Shown here: positions 8,321-14,601 of the stretch, piece after piece | Position numbering within the stretch: the first letter of the stretch is position 1 | How the letters are laid out: each line of letters begins with the position of its first letter | Source: CF-113 sp035716135 | Lineage (GTDB): Bacteria > Chloroflexota > Ktedonobacteria > Ktedonobacterales > Ktedonobacteraceae | Length of the DNA: 16,258 bases | Assembly: GCA_035716135.1 (NCBI GenBank) | Contig: DASTKD010000663.1 | Coordinates: 1 to 16,258, forward strand | Direction of reading: 5' to 3' | The notes under the pieces: generated by a model | What the model was told of the DNA's origin: nothing | Seen by the model: only the letters and a program-made list of their open reading frames with translations | The model's database searches: none | Position numbers and translations under genes: made by a program

Positions 8321-8543
8321 TTGCTCGATCCTCTAGCTCGGTCGCCAAATCGCCAGTTTGCGCGATGCCTGTCAGGTCAATCGCTGTCTATAGTGATGAT
8401 ACCATCTAATGCAGGCAATGGGAAGTTTTTGGAAAGATTGTATGTGGCGTCAAGCCTGAGCGCTGCTGAGTATCGAATAGCGGGCTGAAAAACGTAGAGA
8501 AGAGAGGAGTTGCTAATCTTTTACGTAAAAGGAATCTTGAGAC
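8321..8543. promoter_or_regulatory. Divergent intergenic region, glcD / DUF1275 gene
   Basis: This 223-nt gap must hold the promoters of both the glc operon (reverse) and the DUF1275 gene (forward). I do not see a confident -35/-10 pair on either strand. Weak candidates on the reverse strand are TTGACG near 8452 and TATAGA near 8390, without a good partner at 16-18 nt. An imperfect GATG-N4-CATC dyad lies at about 8396-8407. The clearest element is the separate 14-bp palindrome at 8518-8531. Confidence 0.5.
8518..8531. promoter_or_regulatory. 14-bp perfect palindrome over the DUF1275 gene ribosome site
   Basis: CTTTTACGTAAAAG is self-complementary along its whole length. It abuts and partly covers the Shine-Dalgarno sequence AAAGGA (8528-8533) of the gene starting at 8544. 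It could be a protein-binding operator for a dimer or a small leader structure; nothing in the window identifies a cognate factor. Confidence 0.35.
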
Positions 8544-9362
8544 ATGAACTTGCGGAAGCTGTGGGTATGGCCTATGGTTTCCCACTTAGGATCGAAGGCG
8601 GCAAGCGCAACACAAACAGAAGAGGACCTTGCCCCGCTTTCAAAAGTTGTCAGCTCACCGCGCGAGCGAAAACTGATCGTATTCTTACTGCTCCTTTTAA
8701 CGTTCTGTGCCGCGTGGGTGAATATGCTGGCCTTTCTCTCGCTCGGTCGTGTTTTCGCGTCATTCATGACGGGCAACTTTCTGTTCATTGGCGTGGGGTT
8801 GATTCAGGGAAGCCATGCGCTTCTGGTACGCGCTATCATAGCGGTGGGGGTATATTTTATCAGTATTGCCCTTAGTTCGCTCATTCTCGGACACCTATTA
8901 GAACAACGAACGCCGCTTTCCCGGTTCCATAGTTTCGTCCGCTTCCTCGTGCCTGAATGGTTTTTCCTCCTCGGATTTGCCCTGCTATGGCAGTTTACGA
9001 ATGATCTCAGTCATAATGATGGAATGCAGATTACGCTGCTATGCATAGCGGTGTTCGCTATGGGTATTCAGGGCGTACTTGTCCAAAAATTCGATTTTCC
9101 TGGTGTGATCGTGAATGCTCTTACCGGAACGGAGATTATGTTGGGGCGGCGTCTCGCGCAGGACACGATAGTTCATCGAAGCTGGTGGAAAAACACCTGG
9201 TTTCTGGCGGCGCAGTGTTTGACCTGTTTATTGAGTGCAATTATCGTTGTCCTTATCAGGCGCTTCTTTATTGTACAGTTCGTACCGGTGGTTGTGGTGA
9301 CTATCGCGCTCGGTATCCTGCTCGTATTCAGACACAGGGAAAAGGACTTGATCGCCAGGTGA
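8544..9362 (+). CDS. DUF1275 (YoaK-type) integral membrane protein
   Basis: This is a 272-residue polytopic membrane protein of the DUF1275/YoaK family, whose function is not established. Family signatures are FASFMTGNFLFIG (71-83, matching the F..xMTGN motif after TM1) and GIQGVLVQKF with NALTGTEIMLG (174-201, matching the second repeat GxQ...TGT). Hydrophobic segments are visible at about 43-66, 76-90, 93-117, 138-151, 161-181, 218-238 and 243-262, with positively charged ends (RRFF, RHREK). The N-terminal ~40 residues are a polar cytosolic tail, longer than usual. Start: ATG with AAAGGA (8528-8533) 10 nt upstream. An internal start would remove part of the tail. It stands alone, divergent from glcD and convergent with the valS-like gene. 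Confidence 0.85.
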   Translation: MNLRKLWVWPMVSHLGSKAASATQTEEDLAPLSKVVSSPRERKLIVFLLLLLTFCAAWVNMLAFLSLGRVFASFMTGNFLFIGVGLIQGSHALLVRAIIAVGVYFISIALSSLILGHLLEQRTPLSRFHSFVRFLVPEWFFLLGFALLWQFTNDLSHNDGMQITLLCIAVFAMGIQGVLVQKFDFPGVIVNALTGTEIMLGRRLAQDTIVHRSWWKNTWFLAAQCLTCLLSAIIVVLIRRFFIVQFVPVVVVTIALGILLVFRHREKDLIAR

Positions 9363-9423
9363 AACAAAGAGGATCATTTTACCGCCTATCGAGGGCCAGG
9401 ACAACCGCAAGAGGCTCGGTTAT

Positions 9424-9530
9424 CCGTAGGGGCGACCTTTATGGTCGCCCGCGTCCCTGTGGCCGGTATCCTTGTGCGGAAAGAACCCTCCTTCCCGCGA
9501 GGCGGGCGACCATAAAGGTCGCCCCTACGG
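9424..9530. repeat. Paired 29-bp inverted repeats, each a hairpin (REP/MITE-like)
   Basis: The arms 9424-9452 and 9502-9530 are perfect reverse complements over 29 bp and enclose 49 bp. Each arm is itself a hairpin: GGGCGACC-TTTAT-GGTCGCCC. The element therefore resembles a pair of inverted REP units (a BIME-like arrangement) or a small MITE. It lies in the 236-nt gap between two convergent genes (DUF1275 and valS-like), with no coding sequence of its own. It could also act as a bidirectional transcription barrier. A genome search is needed to establish that it is multicopy. Confidence 0.8.
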
Positions 9531-9598
9531 AAAAGGGAGCGTTTTTCTTCGATTGGTGGATGTTGATCGATCGCAGGGGTTGCTCCATCCCCTATTTG

Positions 9599-12043
9599 CT
9601 ACAGGACTTCAATGTGTATGATGTCCTCACCCCTTTCTAAAAGAATATCTTCCAGCATGATGCTGCGTGCGCGCGTCGCGCTCTTCACATCGATCAGGGC
9701 AGCCTTCAAAGCGTTGTGCTGGTCAGAATGAGCGCGGATTTGCAGTGTTGCAAGTTCCGCCCCGACCGATAAGCCGTTTTCGGCTTTGTATCGCCTGACC
9801 TGGTGCAGTAGCTCAAGTAGCGTCTTCCCGGCCTCCTCTGCCTGTGCATCGAGCCATTGCGGATGCTCTGTGGGCCACGATGATTGATGGATGGATGCCG
9901 CGCTCTCCCAACGACGGAAAAGGTGCTGGTAGATCTCCTCCGTGATGTAGGGCAGGTAGGGAGCGAGAAGCTTGAGGACGGCCAGCAAGGCATGGTAGAG
10001 CGTCCACTGCGCTGCCGCATGTTCGCTTCCTGTCTCCTGATACAGACGCGCCTTTGCCAGTTCGAGGTAGTTGTCGCACAGGTCTGACCAGAAGAAGCGT
10101 TCGACCTCGGCGCGTGCCGAGGCATACTCTCCGCTTTGTAGTTCGTTCGTGGCGTAAGCGATGATGCGAGCCAGGCGTGAGAGGAGCCAGCGATCGGTTG
10201 GCAGCAGACTGGCAGGTAATGCTGTACTATGCATGAACTCACCGGTAAGTCCCTCTAAACGGCTTTCGGCAAGACGGCTGGCATTCCAGAGCTTCGTCAT
10301 TAACTTGCGACCGGTGGCGACAGTCTCCGGGCTGAAAGTCGTATCGCTGCCGGTTTTGATGGACGTTGCCCAGTAGCGGAGCGCGTCGGCGGACTCCTGT
10401 TCGATCAGTTCAAGCGGCTCCGCCTCCTGATGCGCCTTCGACTTGGAGATTTTGCCGTGTCCGGCAGACAGGGCATGACCGGAGATCATGATGGCGCGCC
10501 AGGGAATATCGCCCGTATGATAGAGCGATTTGGCGATACTGTAGAACGCCCAGGTGCGGATGATGTCATGCGCCTGGGGGCGCAGGCTGGCCGGGAAGTG
10601 CCGCGCGAACCACGCGGGATCATCAGGCCAATGCGCGATCATGAGCGGGGTACAGGATGATGTGGTCCAGGTATCCATGACATCCGGCTCAGGCTCAAAG
10701 TCGCTCGCGCCGCATGAACACGGTTGCGACGGCCTGCTCGTGCGTGGGTCGATGGGCAGTTGTTCCAATGTTGCCAGCAGCATCTCGCCGCACGCCTTGC
10801 ATGTCCAGGCTGGGAAAGGAACACCCAGGAAGCGCTGGCGCGAGATGCACCAGTCCCAGTTCAGGTTCTCAACCCAGTGTTCATAGCGCCTGAGCATATG
10901 CTGAGGGTGCCAGCGAATGCTGCGGCCCGCCTCCAACAACTGCTCTTTGTGTTCCAGGACACGGATAAACCACTGGCGCGTGTGCAGGTATTCAACGGGA
11001 GTCCCACAGCGCTCGTGCGTCCCGATGCTGTGTTCCAGGGTCTCCTGGCGCAAGATCATACCCTGTCCGGCCAGGTCGTTCAGAATACGCTTCCTCGCTT
11101 CGATAATCGGAAGGCCAGCATATAAGCCTGCCAGCGCTGTCATGCGCCCATCGCGTCCAATGGCGGAACGCAGGGGCAGTTGATGCAGACGCCACCAGCG
11201 TACATCGGCCGAATCGCCGAAGGTGCAGCACATGACAGCGCCGCTCCCCTTTGCGGGATCGACTGGTTCATCGGCCAGGATGGGAACCTCTATGCGCTCC
11301 GGCAACTGTTCAATCTGGATACTCGCTTTTGTTCCGACCCATTTCGCGTAACGCGCGTCGTCTGGATGAACGAAGATGGCGACGCAGGCGGGCAGCAGTT
11401 CTGGCCGCGTAGTGGCGATGGGCAGGATGCTGCCGTCCTGAAGCTGGAAAGCCAGGGTTGAAAACTGGGTCGGTAGTGTGCGATCATCAACCTCGGCCTG
11501 CGCGATGGCCGTCTGGCACTCAGGACACCACAGCGTCGGGGCGACCTGCGTATAGGCCAGCCCGCTTTGATAGAGCTGGATGAAAGACCACTGCGAGACG
11601 CGCTGCATCTGTGGCGAGATGGTCGAGTAGCGATAGCCCCAATCGACGCTCAGGCCAAGTCGCCGCCAGATGGACTCGAAGCGGTTCTCCGCCTGCTCGA
11701 TCAATTGCAGGCAACTGGCGATGAACTCCTGCCGATCTATCTCGGTGGCTTTGCGGCCAATGGTCTTTTCGACGAAGCGTTCGGTCGGTAAGCCGTTGTC
11801 GTCAAAGCCCATGGGGTAGAAGACGCTCTGGCCGCGCATCCGGTGGTAACGCGCGATCACGTCGGTCTGTGTGTAGGAATAGCAGTGGCCGATGTGCAGC
11901 GCACCGGAAACAGTCAGTGGCGGCGTATCGATGGTGTAGATGGGATCGGGCGCATCAGTATCATATGCATACAGATTGGCTTCGGCCCAGAGACGAGCCA
12001 GGCGCGGCTCGACCTCAGAGAAGTGGTAGCGGTTGGGCATCAT
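9599..12043 (-). CDS. valS: Valyl-tRNA synthetase, archaeal/actinobacterial type
   Basis: This is an 814-residue class I aminoacyl-tRNA synthetase of the Ile/Val/Leu group that should charge tRNA-Val. Visible: HIGH signature (GALHIGH, residues 48-53), FDDNGLPTERFVEK (80-93, the archaeal/actinobacterial ValRS form of the GTDHAG block), and the CP1 editing block TTRPELLPACVAIFVHPDD (211-229). Zinc-type pairs are CPEC (173-176), CKAC (415-418) and CSC (442-444). DVMDTWTTSS (454-463) is followed by the KMSKS equivalent KISKS (531-535). The usual KGN after KMSKS is replaced by KAHQEA, and the C-terminus ends without the coiled-coil tRNA arm of classical bacterial ValRS. I set the start at ATG 12043 (AAAGGAG 10 nt upstream). 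An upstream in-frame ATG at 12145 would translate through the T-box and terminator, so it is rejected. Valine specificity is independently supported by the GUG specifier of the leader. It could be a second ValRS copy. Confidence 0.88.
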   Translation of the reverse strand: MMPNRYHFSEVEPRLARLWAEANLYAYDTDAPDPIYTIDTPPLTVSGALHIGHCYSYTQTDVIARYHRMRGQSVFYPMGFDDNGLPTERFVEKTIGRKATEIDRQEFIASCLQLIEQAENRFESIWRRLGLSVDWGYRYSTISPQMQRVSQWSFIQLYQSGLAYTQVAPTLWCPECQTAIAQAEVDDRTLPTQFSTLAFQLQDGSILPIATTRPELLPACVAIFVHPDDARYAKWVGTKASIQIEQLPERIEVPILADEPVDPAKGSGAVMCCTFGDSADVRWWRLHQLPLRSAIGRDGRMTALAGLYAGLPIIEARKRILNDLAGQGMILRQETLEHSIGTHERCGTPVEYLHTRQWFIRVLEHKEQLLEAGRSIRWHPQHMLRRYEHWVENLNWDWCISRQRFLGVPFPAWTCKACGEMLLATLEQLPIDPRTSRPSQPCSCGASDFEPEPDVMDTWTTSSCTPLMIAHWPDDPAWFARHFPASLRPQAHDIIRTWAFYSIAKSLYHTGDIPWRAIMISGHALSAGHGKISKSKAHQEAEPLELIEQESADALRYWATSIKTGSDTTFSPETVATGRKLMTKLWNASRLAESRLEGLTGEFMHSTALPASLLPTDRWLLSRLARIIAYATNELQSGEYASARAEVERFFWSDLCDNYLELAKARLYQETGSEHAAAQWTLYHALLAVLKLLAPYLPYITEEIYQHLFRRWESAASIHQSSWPTEHPQWLDAQAEEAGKTLLELLHQVRRYKAENGLSVGAELATLQIRAHSDQHNALKAALIDVKSATRARSIMLEDILLERGEDIIHIEVL

Positions 12044-12339
12044 GTGAGTAGTACTCCTTTTCGTACTAAAAACGCTGCCAACTCGCAAGGACGAGGGCAG
12101 CGTATGCTCGTGGTACCACCTTGTTTTGATACATGACACGCCCAACCAGCAGATGCCATGTATCCTCAGGACAGCGATAACGGGCTATACCCGGAACATC
12201 TTACTATGATGCATATTATAATGTCTCTCAGATGTTCGACTTCCGAGCCACGTTCGAGGGTCGTTACCGGAGAAGGCTCGCACCCGGTGGCCTTCATTCT
12301 CTGGCGGGTCGGTTCCCTCTACTCCGCTCGTTCGAGGTC
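12044..12339 (-). promoter_or_regulatory. T-box riboswitch, valine specific (GUG specifier)
   Basis: This leader RNA binds uncharged tRNA-Val and then permits valS transcription. On the reverse strand, Stem I is built from CGAGC/GCTCG below and GAGGG/CCCTC above a specifier loop. The loop's 5' side contains AGTA and its 3' side is GAAC followed by the codon GTG (12251-12249). The distal Stem I arm contains an AGAGA and a GGGTGCGAG loop. Two further hairpins follow (GAACATC...GATGTTC, and GATACATG...CATGTATC). Next is the T-box AAGGTGGTACCACG (12122-12109). Its UGGU bulge can pair with an ACCA tRNA 3' end. AAGG and ACGAG can pair with CTCGT and CCTT at about 12095-12087 to form the antiterminator. 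The boundaries of Stem I are approximate. Confidence 0.93.
12068..12103 (-). terminator. T-box intrinsic terminator
   Basis: On the reverse strand ACGCTGCC (12103-12096) pairs with GGCAGCGT (12079-12072). The inner stem CTCG/CGAG has a TCCTTG loop, and a T run follows. The inner CTCGTCCTT segment is exactly the part used by the antiterminator, so the two folds are mutually exclusive. Transcripts end here when tRNA-Val is charged. Confidence 0.92.
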
Positions 12340-12362
12340 TTTTGTATGTTCTTTATGAGAGA

Positions 12363-12391
12363 ACTATACATGGTAACGCTCGACATGTCAA
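12363..12391 (-). promoter_or_regulatory. Promoter of the T-box/valS transcript
   Basis: On the reverse strand TTGACA (12391-12386) is followed by exactly 17 nt and TATAGT (12368-12363), close to the housekeeping consensus. Transcription would start near 12356, about 15-20 nt before Stem I of the T-box. Its -35 box lies 11 nt from the -35 box of the divergent tetR promoter. Confidence 0.8.
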
Positions 12392-12402
12392 CTGGAACGG
12401 GC

Positions 12403-12431
12403 TTGACACAATGCGCTGTCACGAGTACGCT
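12403..12431 (+). promoter_or_regulatory. Putative promoter of the tetR-family gene
   Basis: Consensus TTGACA (12403-12408) is followed after 17 nt by TACGCT (12426-12431), a weak -10. The predicted start is near 12438, about 45 nt before the tetR ATG and directly before the operator-like sequence at 12441-12460. The divergent valS promoter is back to back with it (TGTCAA-N11-TTGACA). Confidence 0.55.
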
Positions 12432-12440
12432 ATGGACATA

Positions 12441-12460
12441 TTGACCTATCCATCAATCAA
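12441..12460 (+). promoter_or_regulatory. Operator-like site upstream of the tetR-family gene
   Basis: TTGACCTATCCATCAATCAA matches 16 of 20 positions with the near-palindrome in front of the neighbouring methyltransferase gene (TTGACTGATTAATCAATCAA, reverse complement of 13910-13929). The four mismatches all fall in the central six bases. Both outer arms are conserved (TTGAC and ATCAATCAA). It begins 10 nt after the predicted -10, the same geometry as at the methyltransferase gene. That suggests autorepression by the TetR protein encoded at 12482. Confidence 0.55.
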
Positions 12461-12481
12461 TAGCAAAAGAGTAGAGAAACG

Positions 12482-13081
12482 ATGTCACCTCGTACAGAAG
12501 ATAGTAATGCGCGTATACGCGAGGAGCAGAAGGAGCGCATTCTTGATGCCGCTCTGGCTATTTTTGCCCATAATGGCTTTAGCGAGACAAAAATGTCGGA
12601 TATTGCCGCCGCCGCTCAGGTCAGTTATGGACTGGCCTATCATTATTTTGCGAATAAAGAGGCTATTTTCACCGCGCTTGTACAGAAAGCTCTCAAGGGA
12701 GCGCTTCATCTTATGCAATCTGCGCGCGCCCGACCGGGGACGCCCTGGGATCGCCTGCGCTGGCTAACTTCAGAAATGCTGCGAGGGGCGCGCGATGAAC
12801 CTGAGTATGAGATGCTGGTACTCCAGGCTTTGACGAGCAGTGCTGTGCCGGAAGAAACGCGCAAGCTGGTATTGGACGAGGGCCGGCTGACGCACGAGGC
12901 GTTGAAACTGTTGATTATCGACGGGCAGACGAGCGGCGAAGTGGCTGCGGAAGACCCCGAACTTCTGGCTATTGCCTGGGAATGGTGCATTCAGGGAATG
13001 GTATTCGACATGAGCTATCAAAGTTATGCCCCGGCACGCCTGCCCGATGTAGAGATTGTGCTGCGTCTACTCAAGGCATGA
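12482..13081 (+). CDS. TetR/AcrR-family transcriptional regulator
   Basis: This is a 199-residue one-component repressor with an N-terminal TetR helix-turn-helix. The DNA-binding domain covers about 15-62 (ERILDAALAIFAHNGFSETK, then MSDIAAAAQVSYGLAYHYFANKE, the recognition helix and the YxYFxxKE-type signature). The remaining alpha-helical part (about 75-199) is the ligand-binding and dimer domain; it resembles no specific effector class that I can name. ATG 12482 has only a poor ribosome site (GAGTAGAGAAAC), so translation may be weak, as is usual for repressors. It is divergent from the valS T-box and convergent with the methyltransferase gene. Operator-like sequences before both this gene and the methyltransferase gene suggest what it controls. 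Confidence 0.9.
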   Translation: MSPRTEDSNARIREEQKERILDAALAIFAHNGFSETKMSDIAAAAQVSYGLAYHYFANKEAIFTALVQKALKGALHLMQSARARPGTPWDRLRWLTSEMLRGARDEPEYEMLVLQALTSSAVPEETRKLVLDEGRLTHEALKLLIIDGQTSGEVAAEDPELLAIAWEWCIQGMVFDMSYQSYAPARLPDVEIVLRLLKA

Positions 13082-13094
13082 GGTGACTCTCCAA

Positions 13095-13160
13095 TGTCAT
13101 TCTGAGCGCAGCGAAGAATCTTACCCCGCCGGGAGATTCTTCGCTGCGCTCAGAATGACA
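13095..13160. repeat. 27-bp perfect inverted repeat between convergent genes
   Basis: The arms 13095-13121 and 13134-13160 are perfect reverse complements over 27 bp with a 12-nt loop (TACCCCGCCGGG). The outer sequence TGTCATTCTGAGCGCAGCGA is a kind of palindromic intergenic element I have seen widely in bacterial genomes (recollection, not a search). It fills the 117-nt gap between the tetR-family and methyltransferase stops and could serve as a terminator-like barrier in both directions, although there is no T run. It differs in sequence from the 9424-9530 element. Confidence 0.82.
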
Positions 13161-13198
13161 GTCCTGTTGTTGCGTGGGCCGCAAAGGGATTAGCAGCT

Positions 13199-13795
13199 TT
13201 ATTTCGTTCCAACTGTGGCAAGCCATCTACGCCAGAACAATACTTGTTGCGTCTGTATCTGTAATCCCGCCTGGGTGAAGAGTGTTTGCATCTGGGCAAC
13301 GCTGTGAAAGCGCTCAGGGCGAAAAATCCGCACAAACCATTCGGGGAAGGAGGCATCTACAAGGATAAAGTATCCTCCGGGGCGAAGGACACGCGCTATC
13401 TCGCGTATGCCGCCTACTTGATCCTGCCAGTGGTGGAACGAGGTGGTGCTTAGCGCCAGGTCCACCGAGGCATCTGGCAGGGGCAATGCTTCTGCCATGC
13501 CTGTAAAGAATGTGGCATCAGGAGTCAAACGTTTTGCCATCTCTATCATGCCGTTGGCCGGGTCTACGCCGGTGAACTGCGCGTCCGGCCAAAAAGCCCT
13601 GGCTCGCCGCAACAGTTTCCCGGTCCCGCAGCCCACATCAAGCACGCTCGCGGGCTGATGCACGATGCCTGTTGCCAGGGCTAGCGTTGTTTGATGTATC
13701 TGATCAAAAAAAGTTCGTTGTAGCCGGGAATTTTCATAGGTGTTTGCCCATTGATCAAAACGTTCGATGTCTTTTTTGCGGTGTTTTGTTGCCAT
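13199..13795 (-). CDS. Class I SAM-dependent methyltransferase (UbiE/Methyltransf_11 type)
   Basis: This is a 198-residue soluble methyltransferase of unknown substrate. SAM-binding motif I is VLDVGCGTGK (51-60), and acidic Asp78 in TGVDPANG binds the ribose. The post-motif DLALSTTSFHHW is at 112-123, and motif III is VLRPGGYFILVD (136-147). The short N-terminal cap (KDIERFDQWANTYE) is typical of UbiE-like small-molecule methyltransferases. The C-terminus is short and ends FWRRWLATVGTK. Start: ATG with AAAGGA 9 nt upstream. It has its own promoter (13969-13941) and an operator-like palindrome just downstream of the predicted transcription start. Control by the neighbouring TetR protein is therefore likely, as for detoxification or resistance methyltransferases (inference). 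Confidence 0.9.
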   Translation of the reverse strand: MATKHRKKDIERFDQWANTYENSRLQRTFFDQIHQTTLALATGIVHQPASVLDVGCGTGKLLRRARAFWPDAQFTGVDPANGMIEMAKRLTPDATFFTGMAEALPLPDASVDLALSTTSFHHWQDQVGGIREIARVLRPGGYFILVDASFPEWFVRIFRPERFHSVAQMQTLFTQAGLQIQTQQVLFWRRWLATVGTK

Positions 13796-13836
13796 ACTTG
13801 TATTTCCTTTCTCAATTATCTATATTTTGCGCTGTC

Positions 13837-13872
13837 TTACTGATCTTGCCCGGCTTTTTTGCGCTCTTTCAA
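13837..13872 (-). CDS. Possible 11-codon leader peptide upstream of the methyltransferase
   Basis: On the reverse strand AAAGGAG (13885-13879) is followed 6 nt later by TTG and ten further sense codons rich in Lys, Arg and Gln, then TAA. The ribosome site lies within a small hairpin, AAAGGA-GAT-TCCTTT. The reading is weak: the start codon is TTG, the peptide is tiny and there is no comparative support. It may be chance. Confidence 0.2.
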   Translation of the reverse strand: MKERKKAGQDQ

Positions 13873-13909
13873 AGGAATCTCCTTTAGTATCTTTTCTTGT
13901 TGCATGATT

Positions 13910-13929
13910 TTGATTGATTAATCAGTCAA
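13910..13929 (-). promoter_or_regulatory. Operator-like 20-bp near-palindrome of the methyltransferase gene
   Basis: TTGATTGATTAATCAGTCAA on the forward strand is palindromic except for one base pair (TTGATTGATT against TTGACTGATT). It begins 11 nt after the predicted -10 of the methyltransferase promoter, so a bound dimer would block transcription near the start. A 16/20 match lies in front of the tetR-family gene (12441-12460). Confidence 0.7.
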
Positions 13930-13940
13930 TATATAAGGAA

Positions 13941-13969
13941 AGAATAACTGGAAAACCTTTGTTTGTCAA
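13941..13969 (-). promoter_or_regulatory. Promoter of the methyltransferase gene
   Basis: On the reverse strand TTGACA (13969-13964) is followed after 17 nt by TATTCT (13946-13941). The predicted start is near 13934, leaving a leader of about 140 nt before the ATG at 13795. The operator-like palindrome occupies the first ~25 transcribed bases. Confidence 0.62.
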
Positions 13970-14123
13970 GGCCATGAGCTTGCACATTTCGTGTTCCAAC
14001 TGAAGGCACTATTTTTTCGTAAATATATTGTGGGAAACTATGAAACATCTTATAGCGTTAATAGCTTGTGACGCTGTATCGTCTTTGGAGAGCATCACAT
14101 GGTAAAAGCAAAGGAGCGAATAG
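13970..14123 (+). other. Upstream region of the DUF6325 gene
   Basis: This is the forward-oriented half of the 328-nt divergent gap. A ribosome site AAAGGAG lies just before the ATG at 14124. An inverted repeat AGCGT-N12-ACGCT sits at about 14056-14077 and could be a regulatory dyad. AT-rich sequence around 14011-14032 may hold a promoter, but I see no convincing -35/-10 pair. Confidence 0.4.
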
Positions 14124-14579
14124 ATGACACTAGGCCCGCTTGAATTCATTGTCATCGGCTGTAAAGGTCACACGTTCACACGAGAGATTTTGCCCGAATT
14201 GAACTCCATCCAGGAGAAGGGGCTTATCAGGGTGGTAGACCTTTCTTTTGTGAGGAAGGATAGCAGTGGTACCGTCTCGGTGCTGGAGGTGCATGACCTG
14301 AGCGATGAGGAACTGGCGCTGTTTGACCCGATCAAGGAAGATTTGATGGGTTTCCTCACACATGAAGATATTGCGAATCTCACGGGTGCGATACCGCCCG
14401 ATACGTCGGCGGTCATTGTGCTATTGGAACATGCGTGGCTCGTCAGGCTGTCGGAAGGTCTCAACAGGGCCAACGCGACGCTGCTGGCGGGAGGGATGGT
14501 GCCGCCGGCTGCGATGGAGCAGCTTGAAGCTGAATTGAAAGCGCTTCAGGAACAGAGCGCAGGAAAATCGGGACAGTAA
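14124..14579 (+). CDS. DUF6325 family protein
   Basis: This is a 151-residue protein of unknown function. The pattern GPLEFIVIGCKGHTF (4-18), GLIRVVDLSFVRKDSSGTV (33-51) and PPDTSAVIVLLEHAWLVRL (92-110) matches the DUF6325 family as I recall it from Actinobacteria and Chloroflexi. In that family the core is an alpha/beta domain with an invariant E-x-x-W-type segment. There is no signal peptide or transmembrane helix, so it is probably cytosolic. The C-terminal 25 residues form a charged helix (MEQLEAELKALQEQ), possibly a short coiled coil. AAAGGAG precedes the ATG. The SHOCT-domain gene begins 22 nt after its stop, and the two are almost certainly co-transcribed. A stress or envelope role is often suggested for such pairs, but nothing here shows it. 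Confidence 0.8.
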   Translation: MTLGPLEFIVIGCKGHTFTREILPELNSIQEKGLIRVVDLSFVRKDSSGTVSVLEVHDLSDEELALFDPIKEDLMGFLTHEDIANLTGAIPPDTSAVIVLLEHAWLVRLSEGLNRANATLLAGGMVPPAAMEQLEAELKALQEQSAGKSGQ

Positions 14580-14601
14580 AACTGGCAAAGGAGTTATGAA
14601 T

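Noticed and set aside
8396..8407. GATG-N4-CATC dyad as a GlcC/FadR-type (GntR) operator for glcD
   Set aside because: It lacks the GT-N-AC core expected of FadR-subfamily GntR operators, and no such regulator gene is in the window.
12044..12145. N-terminal extension of the valS-like protein from ATG 12145
   Set aside because: The 34 extra codons read through the T-box and terminator, and no synthetase has such an extension. ATG 12043 has a good ribosome site.
12386..12408. TGTCAA-N11-TTGACA inverted repeat as an operator
   Set aside because: It is fully explained as two back-to-back -35 boxes of divergent promoters.
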